A DNA stretch of 36,819 nucleotides from Neorhizobium huautlense (GTDB lineage: Bacteria; Pseudomonadota; Alphaproteobacteria; Rhizobiales; Rhizobiaceae), in NCBI RefSeq assembly GCF_030811685.1, contig NZ_JAUSRF010000029.1, positions 1 to 36,819 on the forward strand, given 5' to 3'. Made by a program: the position numbers and the translations under genes. Under the pieces are notes generated by a model that was given only the letters and a program-made list of their open reading frames with translations, was not told the DNA's origin and did not search any database. Shown here piece by piece: positions 7,642 through 15,401 of the stretch. The stretch's first letter is position 1. Each line of letters begins with the position of its first letter.

Positions 7642-7755
7642 TGCGGTGCCTCCTCCTTTGCCGGGATTTTCTGACCCGTTCTCATCATGAACGTGGGTCG
7701 CGATGGCCCGCTGGTCAAGGCGGGCCGGCAGTGAGGACGTGCCTTTGGCGGGCGA

Positions 7756-8529
7756 TCAGGCGTCCGGCGAAGGATTGGTCGCGGTCTTGCGTGCCGTAAG
7801 CTCGACGATCATCGCCTCGACAGCCGTCGCTGCCGCATAGAGCGGTTCTGTTTCACGGGCACGAACAATCAGTTCGGTGGAAAAACGCTGGCCATCATAT
7901 TTCGGATAGGAGCCGATGCTGGTGTCGGGATGCGCCTTCTGGATGGCCGCGAGAAGTGTGCCGATATCGCCTTCGCCATAAGGGCAGGGGATGGCGCGCG
8001 ACAGCATTTTTGCGCCCGTCCGCAGCATGGGGAGGACATTGTCGACCATGGCCTGAAACACCTGCGGCACACCGGCCATGACATAGACGTTTTCGACGAT
8101 GAAGCCGGGCGCGGTCGAGACCGGATTGGGAATGTGTGTGGCACCCTGCGGCATGCGCGCCATGCGTTGGCGGGCCTCGGTGAATTCCATCTCGCGGCGC
8201 TTGTACATCTCGGCCAGGAGCGTCATCGCCGCCGGATCGTAGACGCAGGGCAGGCCAAACGCCTTGGCCACAGAATCGGCGGTGATATCGTCATGCGTCG
8301 GGCCGATGCCGCCGGAGGTGAAGACGTAATCGTAACGGCTGCGCAACGCATTCAGCGCCTCGACGATGACATCCTCCTCGTCGGCGACGATGCGCACTTC
8401 CTTCAGATCGATGCCGGACAGCGTCAGCAGATCGGCGAGATGGCCGATATTCTTGTCCTTGGTGCGGCCGGATAAAAGCTCGTCGCCAATGGCAAGCATG
8501 GCGGCGGTGACGGTGGTGGACTGGCTCAT
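7756..8529 (-). CDS. MoCF/CinA N-terminal-domain protein (molybdopterin-binding family)
   Basis: The protein has 257 residues. The MoaB/Mog-type domain covers about 8-175, with AIGDELLSGRTKDKN at 12-26 and the hallmark TSGGIGPTHDDIT near 71-83. CinA proteins carry this domain plus a C-terminal nicotinamide-nucleotide amidase. Here the amidase is absent, and the last 80 residues form the short alpha/beta tail seen in stand-alone alphaproteobacterial members. Such proteins are often called competence/damage-inducible protein A, but the role of the stand-alone form is not settled. Only a weak ribosome binding site is visible. It is divergent from the wrbA region. Confidence 0.85.
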   Translation of the reverse strand: MSQSTTVTAAMLAIGDELLSGRTKDKNIGHLADLLTLSGIDLKEVRIVADEEDVIVEALNALRSRYDYVFTSGGIGPTHDDITADSVAKAFGLPCVYDPAAMTLLAEMYKRREMEFTEARQRMARMPQGATHIPNPVSTAPGFIVENVYVMAGVPQVFQAMVDNVLPMLRTGAKMLSRAIPCPYGEGDIGTLLAAIQKAHPDTSIGSYPKYDGQRFSTELIVRARETEPLYAAATAVEAMIVELTARKTATNPSPDA

Positions 8530-8843
8530 GGAGAATACTCGTGCGGAAATGATCTTATGACGTTAGCGCGGCCGATCACGAATGCAAGCCGCAGCGAAAT
8601 ATGTTCTTGCCTTCTGCAAATGATGAACAAGATCTCTCTTCGTCGTTCACGAAAAGTGGACACTGCATGCTGAAACCATCGTCTGGCCGGGCTGCGCCGT
8701 CTCCGCTAGCTTGCCTCCACACGGATGTCACAGGGCAGGCCGATGATCATCGAGTTTTTGAAAAAGCTGCTCGGCGGCGAGCCGGGTGCAGCACCGATAC
8801 CAACAGCAAACCCGACCCCAACCCCAATCAGGGAAGCGAAAAA
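8530..8843 (+). other. 314-base upstream region of wrbA with a doubtful small ORF
   Basis: This stretch separates the MoCF gene from wrbA and should hold promoters for both. A small ORF starts at ATG 8743 with AGGGCAGG upstream. It encodes MIIEFLKKLLGGEPGAAP and continues 66 codons to 8943 in another frame, overlapping wrbA by 100 bases. Beyond about residue 30 it is only a shadow of wrbA. It could be a short leader peptide or chance; I do not call it a gene. Confidence 0.3.
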
Positions 8844-9440
8844 ATGGCAAAAGTTCTGGTCCTCTATTACTCCGCCTATGGCCATATCGAAGCGATGGCC
8901 TATGCCGTTGCCGAAGGCGCCAAATCCGCCGGTGCCGACGTGACGGTCAAGCGCGTACCGGAACTGGTGCCGGAAGAGGTGGCGAAATCCTCGCATTTCA
9001 AGCTGGATCAGGCCGCCCCGATCGCCACCCCGGACGAACTGGCCGAATATGACGCGATCATCGTCGGCGCCGGCACGCGGTTCGGCACGGTCGCCTCGCA
9101 GATGCGCAATTTCTGGGATCAGACCGGTGGCCTGTGGTTCAATGGCAAGCTGGTCGGCAAGGTCGGCTCGGTCTTCACCTCTTCTGCCACCCAGCACGGC
9201 GGTCAGGAATCCACCATCCTCGGCTTCATCCCGACGCTTCTTCACCACGGCATGGCCGTTGTCGGCTTGCCATATGCCTTCCAGGGCCAGATGGGCGTTG
9301 AAGCGGTGAAAGGTGGTTCGCCTTACGGTGCATCGACCATCACCGACGGCGACGGTTCGCGTATGCCTTCGGAAATCGAACTTGAAGCGGCAAAATTCCA
9401 GGGCGCGCATGTGGCGAAGATCGCCGCAAAGCTGGCCTGA
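8844..9440 (+). CDS. wrbA: NAD(P)H:quinone oxidoreductase, WrbA type
   Basis: The protein has 198 residues, the same length as E. coli WrbA. It has a flavodoxin-like fold that binds FMN and carries out two-electron quinone reduction, limiting redox cycling. Motifs are LVLYYSAYGHIEAMA at the FMN phosphate loop, GAGTRFGTVASQMRNFWDQTGGLW, then SSATQHGGQEST and the glycine-rich GGSPYGASTITDGDGSR. The ATG at 8844 starts the family's usual MAKVLVLYYS and has AGGGA 10-14 bases upstream. The longer in-frame extension to 8601 is not family-like. It ends in its own terminator. Confidence 0.95.
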   Translation: MAKVLVLYYSAYGHIEAMAYAVAEGAKSAGADVTVKRVPELVPEEVAKSSHFKLDQAAPIATPDELAEYDAIIVGAGTRFGTVASQMRNFWDQTGGLWFNGKLVGKVGSVFTSSATQHGGQESTILGFIPTLLHHGMAVVGLPYAFQGQMGVEAVKGGSPYGASTITDGDGSRMPSEIELEAAKFQGAHVAKIAAKLA

Positions 9441-9465
9441 TCGGATTCAACGGTTTTGAGAAGAA

Positions 9466-9493
9466 GGGCGCGGCAGTGGTGTCGCGCTCTTTT
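9466..9493 (+). terminator. Terminator after wrbA
   Basis: The arms GGGCGCG (9466-9472) and CGCGCTC (9483-9489) form a 7-base-pair stem with one G-T pair, followed by TTTT and a second T-rich stretch. It sits 26 bases after the wrbA stop. Confidence 0.55.
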
Positions 9494-9504
9494 GCATTTT
9501 TGGC

Positions 9505-9738
9505 CTACACCACGGCCACGCCGGTATATTCGATCTCGAAAACAAAGCGCATGCGCCCGACCTGTCGGCGTTTGTCATCCAGTACGGTGATTGCGATATT
9601 GGCGGGTGGTGGAAAATTGCGGCAGGCGAAGGTGGAAAGCGCGTTCAGCCCGTCATTCATGGCCGCATGGGCATTGACCGCGTCGATTTCGACCTCGGCC
9701 TGTTTGCCGTCGGAAATATGCAGATAAAATCTGGGCAT
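9505..9738 (-). CDS. DUF6894-like small protein
   Basis: The protein has 77 residues. It starts MPRFYLHISDGK, which matches the MPRYFFHxxDG opening of DUF6894 proteins common in Rhizobiales. An alanine-rich helix follows (ALSTFACRNFPPPANI), then ITVLDDKRRQVGRMRFVFEI, the family's closing strand pair. The family has no known function. The central LPDxxAA motif is degenerate here (VNAHAAMNDGL). It converges on wrbA with its stop 12 bases past the wrbA terminator, and stands alone. Confidence 0.7.
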   Translation of the reverse strand: MPRFYLHISDGKQAEVEIDAVNAHAAMNDGLNALSTFACRNFPPPANIAITVLDDKRRQVGRMRFVFEIEYTGVAVV

Positions 9739-9899
9739 GATGTCTCCATTGCGAAAGAGATGACATCAAGCCCAACGGGACTGCGGTGATAAGGTTGCTA
9801 ATATAAGCTGTGTGCGACCACCGGGCGCGTGGTGAAATGCGCGTGATTTCAAAACCGGCTGTTGACTGCGCGGCGTATGTGCCTGAAAAGACGCGTCAC

Positions 9900-9984
9900 G
9901 CGGACGTGGCGAAACTGGTAGACGCAAGAGACTTAAAATCTCTCGACTTCGGTCTTGCGGGTTCGATCCCCGCCGTCCGCACCA
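9900..9984 (+). tRNA. tRNA-Leu (anticodon TAA)
   Basis: The acceptor arms GCGGACG and CGTCCGC pair perfectly and a genomic CCA end is encoded. The anticodon arm has stem AGAGA/TCTCT with the 7-base loop CTTAAAA at 9932-9938, so the anticodon is TAA (reads UUA). A variable arm and the GGTTCGATCC T-loop region are present, as in class II leucine tRNAs. A TTGACT box at 9862-9867 could be the -35 element; the -10 is poor. The 3' end is 6 bases from the stop of convergent hicB. Confidence 0.95.
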
Positions 9985-9990
9985 GATGGT

Positions 9991-10392
9991 TTACGAACCA
10001 GAGTTTTCCATCTCACGACGAGCCGCCCTTGCGAGAAAACCCGATCGGGTGAGGCCGTGAGTCTGTGCATAGGCGTCGATGTCGTTCAGTACATCTTCCG
10101 GCAGCGTGATGTTCAGCCGAACGGCTTTGCGCGCCGGCATGGCCACGGAAACCAGTATAGCGACGCCATCACGATTATCCGGGTCGGCCATGATGGTATC
10201 AAGGCCGGACGGTTCGGGGATTGTGTCTCCGTCTTCGATCATGCCTTCGATATGAAATGCGAGCGCTTCGGTCGCCATGCGGCGGGCCTCATCGAGATCG
10301 GTGCCCGCTGTGACCACGCCGGGAAGATCGGGAAAGGAGACGCCATAGTCGCTCTCCGCGTCTTTGTGGATCAATCCAATGTAATTGCGCAT
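9991..10392 (-). CDS. hicB: HicB-family antitoxin
   Basis: The protein has 133 residues. The N-terminal HicB fold reads YIGLIHKDAESDYGVSFPDLPGVVTAGTDLDEA, the usual start of the partial RNase-H-like domain that neutralises HicA. The C-terminal RLNITLPEDVLNDIDAYAQTHGLTRSGFLARAA is a ribbon-helix-helix DNA-binding motif, so it should also repress the operon. It lies 4 bases downstream of hicA, in the usual toxin-first order. Its stop lies only 6 bases from the 3' end of tRNA-Leu, which is transcribed toward it. Confidence 0.93.
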   Translation of the reverse strand: MRNYIGLIHKDAESDYGVSFPDLPGVVTAGTDLDEARRMATEALAFHIEGMIEDGDTIPEPSGLDTIMADPDNRDGVAILVSVAMPARKAVRLNITLPEDVLNDIDAYAQTHGLTRSGFLARAARREMENSGS

Positions 10393-10396
10393 TGCC

Positions 10397-10585
10397 TTAC
10401 CTCAATTTCAGTCCGGACTGTTTTTCGATGCTCTTCAATGTTCCGATAGGCATGTCATGTTTGGGATGCGGGACTGTGACCCGCCCAGACTTTATCGGAT
10501 GCCGGAATTGCACATGGCTGCCTTTGACGCCGACTTGCCGCCAGCCGTCCCCTTTTAAAGCTGCTATAACGTCGGTGCTTTTCAT
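10397..10585 (-). CDS. hicA: HicA-family mRNA interferase toxin
   Basis: The protein has 62 residues when started at ATG 10585, the family's MKSxDVIxxLxxDGW position. It is a small dsRBD-like toxin that cleaves mRNA. The catalytic histidine is in KGSHVQF, and PHPKHDMPIGTLKSIEKQSGL is the classic C-terminal half. A GTG at 10600 gives five extra residues, but the palindrome and -10 box overlap it, so ATG is preferred. No ribosome binding site is visible in front of the ATG. It is co-transcribed with hicB. Confidence 0.9.
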   Translation of the reverse strand: MKSTDVIAALKGDGWRQVGVKGSHVQFRHPIKSGRVTVPHPKHDMPIGTLKSIEKQSGLKLR

Positions 10586-10593
10586 GCCGAAAT

Positions 10594-10613
10594 AATACAC
10601 ATAAGTGTGTATT
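10594..10613 (-). promoter_or_regulatory. hicAB operator and promoter
   Basis: The palindrome AATACACA-TAAG-TGTGTATT lies just upstream of hicA. On the minus strand a -35-like TTGCAA (at 10619-10614) and a -10-like TATTAT (at 10597-10592) flank it with a 16-base spacer, so a bound HicB dimer would block the promoter. The expected start of transcription falls at or near the A of the hicA ATG. Confidence 0.5.
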
Positions 10614-10706
10614 TTGCAAGATTTTATGATGGTCCAACCGTACCGCTCGGTTCGGAATTATCCTTTTGTCTTGCGCGCCGTTGTGGCATAGCCGCTGCAA
10701 CACGGA

Positions 10707-11978
10707 ATGCGTCAGGGAGTGAAGGTCTTGGATAAAGTCGCGGTTGCGGATGCGCAGGTGGCCATGCGGGAGATTTTTCCCGAAACGCCGCTGCAGCTCA
10801 ACGAACATTTGAGCCGTCGGTATGGCGCCGAGATTTGGCTGAAGCGCGAGGACCTGTCGCCCGTTCGCTCCTACAAGATCCGTGGCGCCTTCAATTTTAT
10901 GCGCAAGGCCGTCGAGGCACATGGCCGCGACCGCGTGTTCGTCTGCGCCTCGGCCGGCAACCATGCGCAAGGCTTCGCTTTCGTCTGCCGCCATTTCGAG
11001 GTGCAGGGCGTGGTCTTCATGCCGGTGACGACGCCGCAGCAGAAGATCGACAAGACCCGCATGTTCGGCGGCGCCTTCATCCAGATCCGTCTGGTCGGCG
11101 ATATCTTTGACCAGTGCTATGCGGCGGCGCGCAGCCATGTGGAGACGACCGGCGCCATGATGGTGCCGCCTTTCGACGATGCCGATATCATCGAGGGGCA
11201 GGCGACTGTTGCGGCGGAAGTGATGGACCAGCTGCCAAGCGGTTCGGTGCCGGATCTGGTGATCCTGCCGGTCGGCGGTGGTGGACTGGCTTCTGGCGCG
11301 ACCGGTTTCCTGAAGGACGTCGTGGCGCGCGAAAATTTCCTGTTCGTCGAGCCGGAAGGCGCGCCGAGCCTGAAGACGTCGCTGCTGGCCGGTGAGCCGG
11401 TGACGTTGCCGAAGGTGGACAATTTTGTCGATGGCGCGGCTGTTGCCCGTATCGGCACGCTGAACTTTGAGCGGCTGAGCGGTTTTCCGCCGGAACAGGT
11501 AAAGCTGATTGCCGAAAACGCCATCTGCGTGACCATCACCGAAATGCTCAATCTCGAAGGCGTGGTGCTGGAGCCGGCAGGTGCCCTGTCGATCCGGGCG
11601 CTGGAAGAGCTTGGGCCGGACAGGCTGGCGGGCAAGACGGTCGTCTGCGTCGTTTCGGGCGGCAATTTCGATTTCGAACGCCTGCCGGATGTGAAGGAGC
11701 GCGCCATGCGCTTCTCCGGTCTGAAGAAATATTTCATCCTGCGACTGCCGCAGCGTCCCGGTGCGTTGCGCGATTTTCTCGACATGCTCGGCCCCGATGA
11801 CGACGTTGCGCGTTTCGAATATCTGAAGAAATCGGCTCGCAATTTCGGTTCTATCCTGATCGGTATCGAGACGACGGCGCCGGAAAATTTTGCCGGCCTG
11901 TTTCAGCGTTTCGAAACGGCGGGCCTAGGATATGAGGACATCACCGAGAACGAAATTCTGGCCAACCTGATCATCTGA
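10707..11978 (+). CDS. ilvA: Threonine ammonia-lyase (threonine deaminase), short form
   Basis: The enzyme is PLP-dependent and converts threonine to 2-oxobutanoate plus ammonia, the first step to isoleucine. The protein has 423 residues. The PLP lysine is K57 in SYKIRGAF, SAGNHAQG is at 82-89, and the phosphate-binding loop is PVGGGGLASG near 190-200. The C-terminal part from about 330 (KKYFILRLPQRPGALRDFL) is a single ACT-like regulatory domain, as in short-form biosynthetic IlvA, so isoleucine feedback is plausible. Starts at ATG 10707 or slightly later (GTG 10719) are both possible. It stands alone; the HlyU-family gene follows 76 bases later. Confidence 0.92.
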   Translation: MRQGVKVLDKVAVADAQVAMREIFPETPLQLNEHLSRRYGAEIWLKREDLSPVRSYKIRGAFNFMRKAVEAHGRDRVFVCASAGNHAQGFAFVCRHFEVQGVVFMPVTTPQQKIDKTRMFGGAFIQIRLVGDIFDQCYAAARSHVETTGAMMVPPFDDADIIEGQATVAAEVMDQLPSGSVPDLVILPVGGGGLASGATGFLKDVVARENFLFVEPEGAPSLKTSLLAGEPVTLPKVDNFVDGAAVARIGTLNFERLSGFPPEQVKLIAENAICVTITEMLNLEGVVLEPAGALSIRALEELGPDRLAGKTVVCVVSGGNFDFERLPDVKERAMRFSGLKKYFILRLPQRPGALRDFLDMLGPDDDVARFEYLKKSARNFGSILIGIETTAPENFAGLFQRFETAGLGYEDITENEILANLII

Positions 11979-12054
11979 TCGGCTAGGGATATTGAGGGAA
12001 GCTGCGACACTCCGTGGCTTCCTGCATCGTCACGGGTATGATAAGGCAACCGCC

Positions 12055-12378
12055 ATGGCTTCATTTTTTTCCAATCTCCTTTCGATGTTTTCCTCCGGTG
12101 ATGCTCCCAAGGCAGCGGCCGGTCCGGCTGTCGAGCCGCAGGAACATGCGGGCTGCATGATCCATCCGGCGCCGATCAAGGAAGGCAGCCAGTATCGTCT
12201 GGCGGGTCGTATCGAAAAACAGGTCGGCGAGGCTGTTCTGGTGCGCACCTTCATTCGCGCCGACATGTTCACCTCGATGGATGACGCGGTGGAAAGCACC
12301 TTTCGCAAGGCGCGCCAGATCATCGACCAGAACGGCGCCTCGCTGTTTTCGGATGGTGCGCCTGAACGTTCGGCCTGA
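12055..12378 (+). CDS. HlyU-family protein
   Basis: The protein has 107 residues. It begins MASFFSNLLSMFSSGD, a short amphipathic start, then a linker. The conserved core follows: HAGCMIHPAPIKEGSQYRLAGRIEK, TFIRADMF, and a C-terminal helix with RKARQIIDQNG. This matches the HlyU family (named after the Vibrio haemolysin activator), of which Rhizobiales members are small and little studied. DNA binding is not evident in these residues. ATG 12055 was chosen for AAGG at 12043-12046 and family start; the upstream in-frame extension is not conserved-looking. Confidence 0.8.
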   Translation: MASFFSNLLSMFSSGDAPKAAAGPAVEPQEHAGCMIHPAPIKEGSQYRLAGRIEKQVGEAVLVRTFIRADMFTSMDDAVESTFRKARQIIDQNGASLFSDGAPERSA

Positions 12379-12569
12379 GCGTTGCGTCCCAGCGGTTGAC
12401 GCAGAGTCTGTTACTGTAACGTAAGCCATTCTCCGCTGTCACGAAAAAGTCAGCAACAGGTTTGATCCTGCTGCTGAAAACCTTGTCGGCTGCCATGTGC
12501 TGATCACCCAAAATTAAGGCCTTGGCCGTACCTTCCACTCATCTTGCCAATTGAGTTGTCGGTCCGCTG

Positions 12570-14543
12570 ATGCGAGCACGTTGCACACATACAGGCTGGT
12601 TCGCGCTTAGCCTTCTTGCCTGCACGGCGATGCCTGCGGTTGCTGCTGCGGCTGTGACCGGCACTGTGGCCGTGGCATCTCCCGCAAGTTCGATTCTCTC
12701 CGATCTTTACTGGGGTCTCGGCGTCAGCGCTGTTGCATTTGCAGGCATCGGCTGGCTGATTCCCGGTCGAAGGGCATGGACGCTCGCCGCATTCCAGCGC
12801 AAAAAAAGAACGACCAAGGCGGTGGCCGGCGATGACGGCGAGCGCGTGGCAGCCCTTGCCAGTGCCACGTTCGAAGCGATCATGATCCATCGTGATGGTG
12901 TTGTCGTCGATGGCAATCCGCAACTGGCGAAACTGCTGGGACGGCCGCTCAAGGATTTGCCGGGCACGCGCATTTTCGATTTTCTGCGTGACGGGCCGCA
13001 GATCGACGTCGCGACGGTGACGACATTCAACGACGATACCATTCACGAACTGGTTCTGGTTGCCGCCGATGGCGAGCATATTCCCGTTCAGGCACGCGGG
13101 CGCGATATCGTTTATCACGGCCGACCGGCCCGTGTCGGCTGCATCGTTGATCTGCGCGATCGCAAGGAAGCCGAACAGCGTATCCGCCATCTGGCGCAGC
13201 ATGATGTCCTGACCGGCTTGCCGAACCGCGCCCTGTTTGCCGAGCGCGTGGCGGATCTCAGCGCTCGCGGTGCGAGCTTTGCCATTGCCATGGTCGATAT
13301 CGACCGCTTCAAGGATGTCAACGACAGCCATGGCCATCAGGCCGGCGACGCGGTGATCCGCGAGACGGCCGCCCGGTTGCAGGGCCTGCTCGGGCCTCAT
13401 GATCTCGTCGCGCGTCTGGGAGGCGACGAGTTCGCGGTCATTCTGGCAAACACGCATTTCAGTTTTCAGGTCGAGGATTTAGGTCATCGTCTGCTCGCCC
13501 GTATGGTCGAGCCGATCGAGATCGCATCGGGCGAAAGACTGCAGCTCGATGTCAGTATCGGTGGCGCGCTTTGCCCCGAACATGCGGCTGACCTCGACGG
13601 GCTTGTCGGCAAGGCGGATATCGCGCTTTTCCATGCCAAGCAGCAGGGGCGTGGCGCAAGCCTCGTGTTCAAGCCGGGCATGAACGAAGCGATCGAAAAG
13701 CGGCGTGCACTGGAGGCGGATCTGGACCGCGCCATCACGCGTGGTGAATTCGAACTCTATCTGCAGCCGCGCGTCGATGCGGTCACAGCCGATATCGTTG
13801 CCTATGAAGCGCTGCTGCGCTGGAACCATCCGAGCCGCGGCCTCGTATCGCCGGGTGAATTCATTCCGGTGGCGGAGGCGTCCGGCCAGATCGTGGCGCT
13901 GGGCGAGTGGGTGATGGCCGAGGCCTGCCGCCTGAGTGGTGGTCTGGAAGGTCGCCGTATCAGCGTCAATGTCAGCCCGCTGCAGTTCCGCAACAGCCGT
14001 TTCGTGTCCTGTCTCGGCGAGGTCCTCAAGGAAACCGGCGCGAAGGCTTCCCGGATCGAGCTGGAAATCACCGAAAGCGTCCTGATCGAAGACGACAAGC
14101 GGGCATTGCAGGTTCTTGAAGCGTTGAAGCGCATGGGCTTCCATGTGGCGCTCGACGATTTCGGCACGGGTTATTCGTCGCTGAGCTATCTCAGCCGTTA
14201 TCCGTTCGACACGATCAAGATCGACCGCAGCTTTGTCAGTAATCTCGGCGTGGTCGACAGCGCGCAGGTGATCGTCCGCTCCATTATCGCACTCGGCAAT
14301 GGCCTTGGCATGCAGATCGTCGCCGAAGGCGTGGAAACGATCGAGGAAGCGCTGTTCCTGACTCAGGCCGGCTGTGACGAATTGCAGGGTTATCTGCTTG
14401 GCCGGCCGGTGCCGGTGAATGAGCGGTTGGTCGAGGTGCGCCCAGTGATCGGCATGCAGCTCAAGGGCATGGCCGAAGCGGTGCGTTGCGGCAAGGATAT
14501 GCATGCCGCACAGGTGGCAGAGCTTGAGCGTGAGGCCGTCTGA
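12570..14543 (+). CDS. PAS-GGDEF-EAL protein (c-di-GMP turnover)
   Basis: The protein has 657 residues. It carries an N-terminal signal-like segment (10-28), one clear membrane segment (45-65), a PAS domain (about 95-195), a GGDEF domain with intact GGDEF at 284-288, and an EAL domain (about 380-640). The EAL motif reads YEALLRW with EAL at 413-415, followed by LDDFGTGYSSL, IKIDRSF and VAEGVET, so phosphodiesterase activity is likely. The inhibitory I-site upstream of GGDEF (RxxD) reads GPHD, so cyclase feedback is lost. Both activities look possible, and the net effect cannot be told. The ribosome binding site at ATG 12570 is weak. A strong terminator follows. Confidence 0.92.
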   Translation: MRARCTHTGWFALSLLACTAMPAVAAAAVTGTVAVASPASSILSDLYWGLGVSAVAFAGIGWLIPGRRAWTLAAFQRKKRTTKAVAGDDGERVAALASATFEAIMIHRDGVVVDGNPQLAKLLGRPLKDLPGTRIFDFLRDGPQIDVATVTTFNDDTIHELVLVAADGEHIPVQARGRDIVYHGRPARVGCIVDLRDRKEAEQRIRHLAQHDVLTGLPNRALFAERVADLSARGASFAIAMVDIDRFKDVNDSHGHQAGDAVIRETAARLQGLLGPHDLVARLGGDEFAVILANTHFSFQVEDLGHRLLARMVEPIEIASGERLQLDVSIGGALCPEHAADLDGLVGKADIALFHAKQQGRGASLVFKPGMNEAIEKRRALEADLDRAITRGEFELYLQPRVDAVTADIVAYEALLRWNHPSRGLVSPGEFIPVAEASGQIVALGEWVMAEACRLSGGLEGRRISVNVSPLQFRNSRFVSCLGEVLKETGAKASRIELEITESVLIEDDKRALQVLEALKRMGFHVALDDFGTGYSSLSYLSRYPFDTIKIDRSFVSNLGVVDSAQVIVRSIIALGNGLGMQIVAEGVETIEEALFLTQAGCDELQGYLLGRPVPVNERLVEVRPVIGMQLKGMAEAVRCGKDMHAAQVAELEREAV

Positions 14544-14574
14544 TCGGGCAACATCCACCAACGCACTTCAAATG

Positions 14575-14609
14575 AAAATGGCGGCCGATCTGCATCGGTC
14601 GCCATTTTT
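14575..14609. terminator. Strong bidirectional terminator
   Basis: A stem of about 15 base pairs with a GNRA-sized 4-base loop runs from AAAATGGCG to CGCCATTTT with one G-T pair. Runs of A upstream and T downstream suit both directions. It lies between the stops of the convergent GGDEF/EAL and azoreductase genes. Confidence 0.8.
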
Positions 14610-14635
14610 CGTTTCAGCGGTGGATTTTTGAAAAA

Positions 14636-15250
14636 TCAGGCAGCCTTGGCCAGTTCGTCCGTGCGGGCGGCAGCAGAAGCGATGGCCTTTTCGAATGCTT
14701 CCGGACCGAAGGCCGTGCCTTCGACATAAATGACCTCGACATCGGTCATGCCCATGAAGGCCAGAACGGTCTTGAGGTAGGGTACGGCGTGGTTCATGGC
14801 GACGGCCGGGCCATCGGAATAAACGCCGGCAGCCGACAGAACGATGTAGACCTTCTTGTTCTTTGCGAGGCCTTCCGGGCCTTCAGCCGTGTAACGGAAG
14901 GTCATGCCGGCGCGGGCGACCATGTCGATCCACGACTTCAGCGAGGAATAGATGTTGAAGTTGATGAGGCCGGTGGCGATGACGACGGTGTCGGCGGCCA
15001 GCAGTTCGTTGGTCAGCGTGTCGGATTCGACAACGGCTGCGGCTTCTTCCGGCGTACGGTCGGCCGGCTGCTTCTTGATGGCCGAGGTGGTGACCGGGTC
15101 GAGATGGGCGATCGGGTTCTTGCCAAGGTCGCGATGCGCGACGGTTGCGGCCGCATTGTTGGCTTTCAACTTATCGACGAACTCGGTAGCCACCTTCGTC
15201 GACAGGGATTCGGCGCGCGGGCTGGAGGTGACGAGGAGAATGGACGACAT
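14636..15250 (-). CDS. azoR: FMN-dependent NADH-azoreductase
   Basis: The protein has 204 residues with a flavodoxin-like fold. It reduces quinones and azo compounds with NADH. Motifs are the FMN phosphate loop TSSPRAESLSTKVATEF, INFNIYSSLKSWIDMVARAGMTFRYT, and the late SAAGVYSDGPA region. ATG 15250 has AAGGA upstream and begins the family's MSSILLVTSSPR; the 26-residue longer reading is not family-like. It is divergent from a LysR gene, the usual pairing in which the LysR protein controls the oxidoreductase in response to an electrophile or quinone. Confidence 0.92.
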   Translation of the reverse strand: MSSILLVTSSPRAESLSTKVATEFVDKLKANNAAATVAHRDLGKNPIAHLDPVTTSAIKKQPADRTPEEAAAVVESDTLTNELLAADTVVIATGLINFNIYSSLKSWIDMVARAGMTFRYTAEGPEGLAKNKKVYIVLSAAGVYSDGPAVAMNHAVPYLKTVLAFMGMTDVEVIYVEGTAFGPEAFEKAIASAAARTDELAKAA

Positions 15251-15330
15251 GGTGGTAATTCCTTGATCGGATTGCGTTGTTTGTTCGGAGGGCGGTGCAG
15301 GAGGATTTCCGCTCTCGCTTGCCAGCACAA

Positions 15331-15398
15331 ATAGGCATGGACACCTATCGAGAGAACCGGGATAATGTCGAAGCTAGTTATCTAGGAAATGGATAGGT
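15331..15398. promoter_or_regulatory. Candidate LysR-regulator binding region
   Basis: Several short dyads crowd this divergent promoter region: ATAGG-N8-CCTAT at 15331-15348, GATAA-N12-TTATC at 15361-15382, and ACCTATC (15343-15349) with GATAGGT (15392-15398). LysR-type proteins bind such interrupted dyads, but none fits T-N11-A neatly. Confidence 0.35.
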
Positions 15399-15401
15399 CG
15401 A

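Noticed and set aside
8743..8943. Small ORF overlapping the start of wrbA
   Set aside because: Most of it is out-of-frame wrbA sequence; only the first 30 codons look possible.
9900..9984. tRNA-Leu as attachment site of an integrated element
   Set aside because: No integrase gene and no second copy of the tRNA 3' end were seen in the window.
10611..10620. ATTTTGCAAG before hicA, identical to a half of the 6003-6024 palindrome
   Set aside because: Only a single half-site is present and the same bases form the likely -35 region; a common site for the NrtR-type regulator is not supported.
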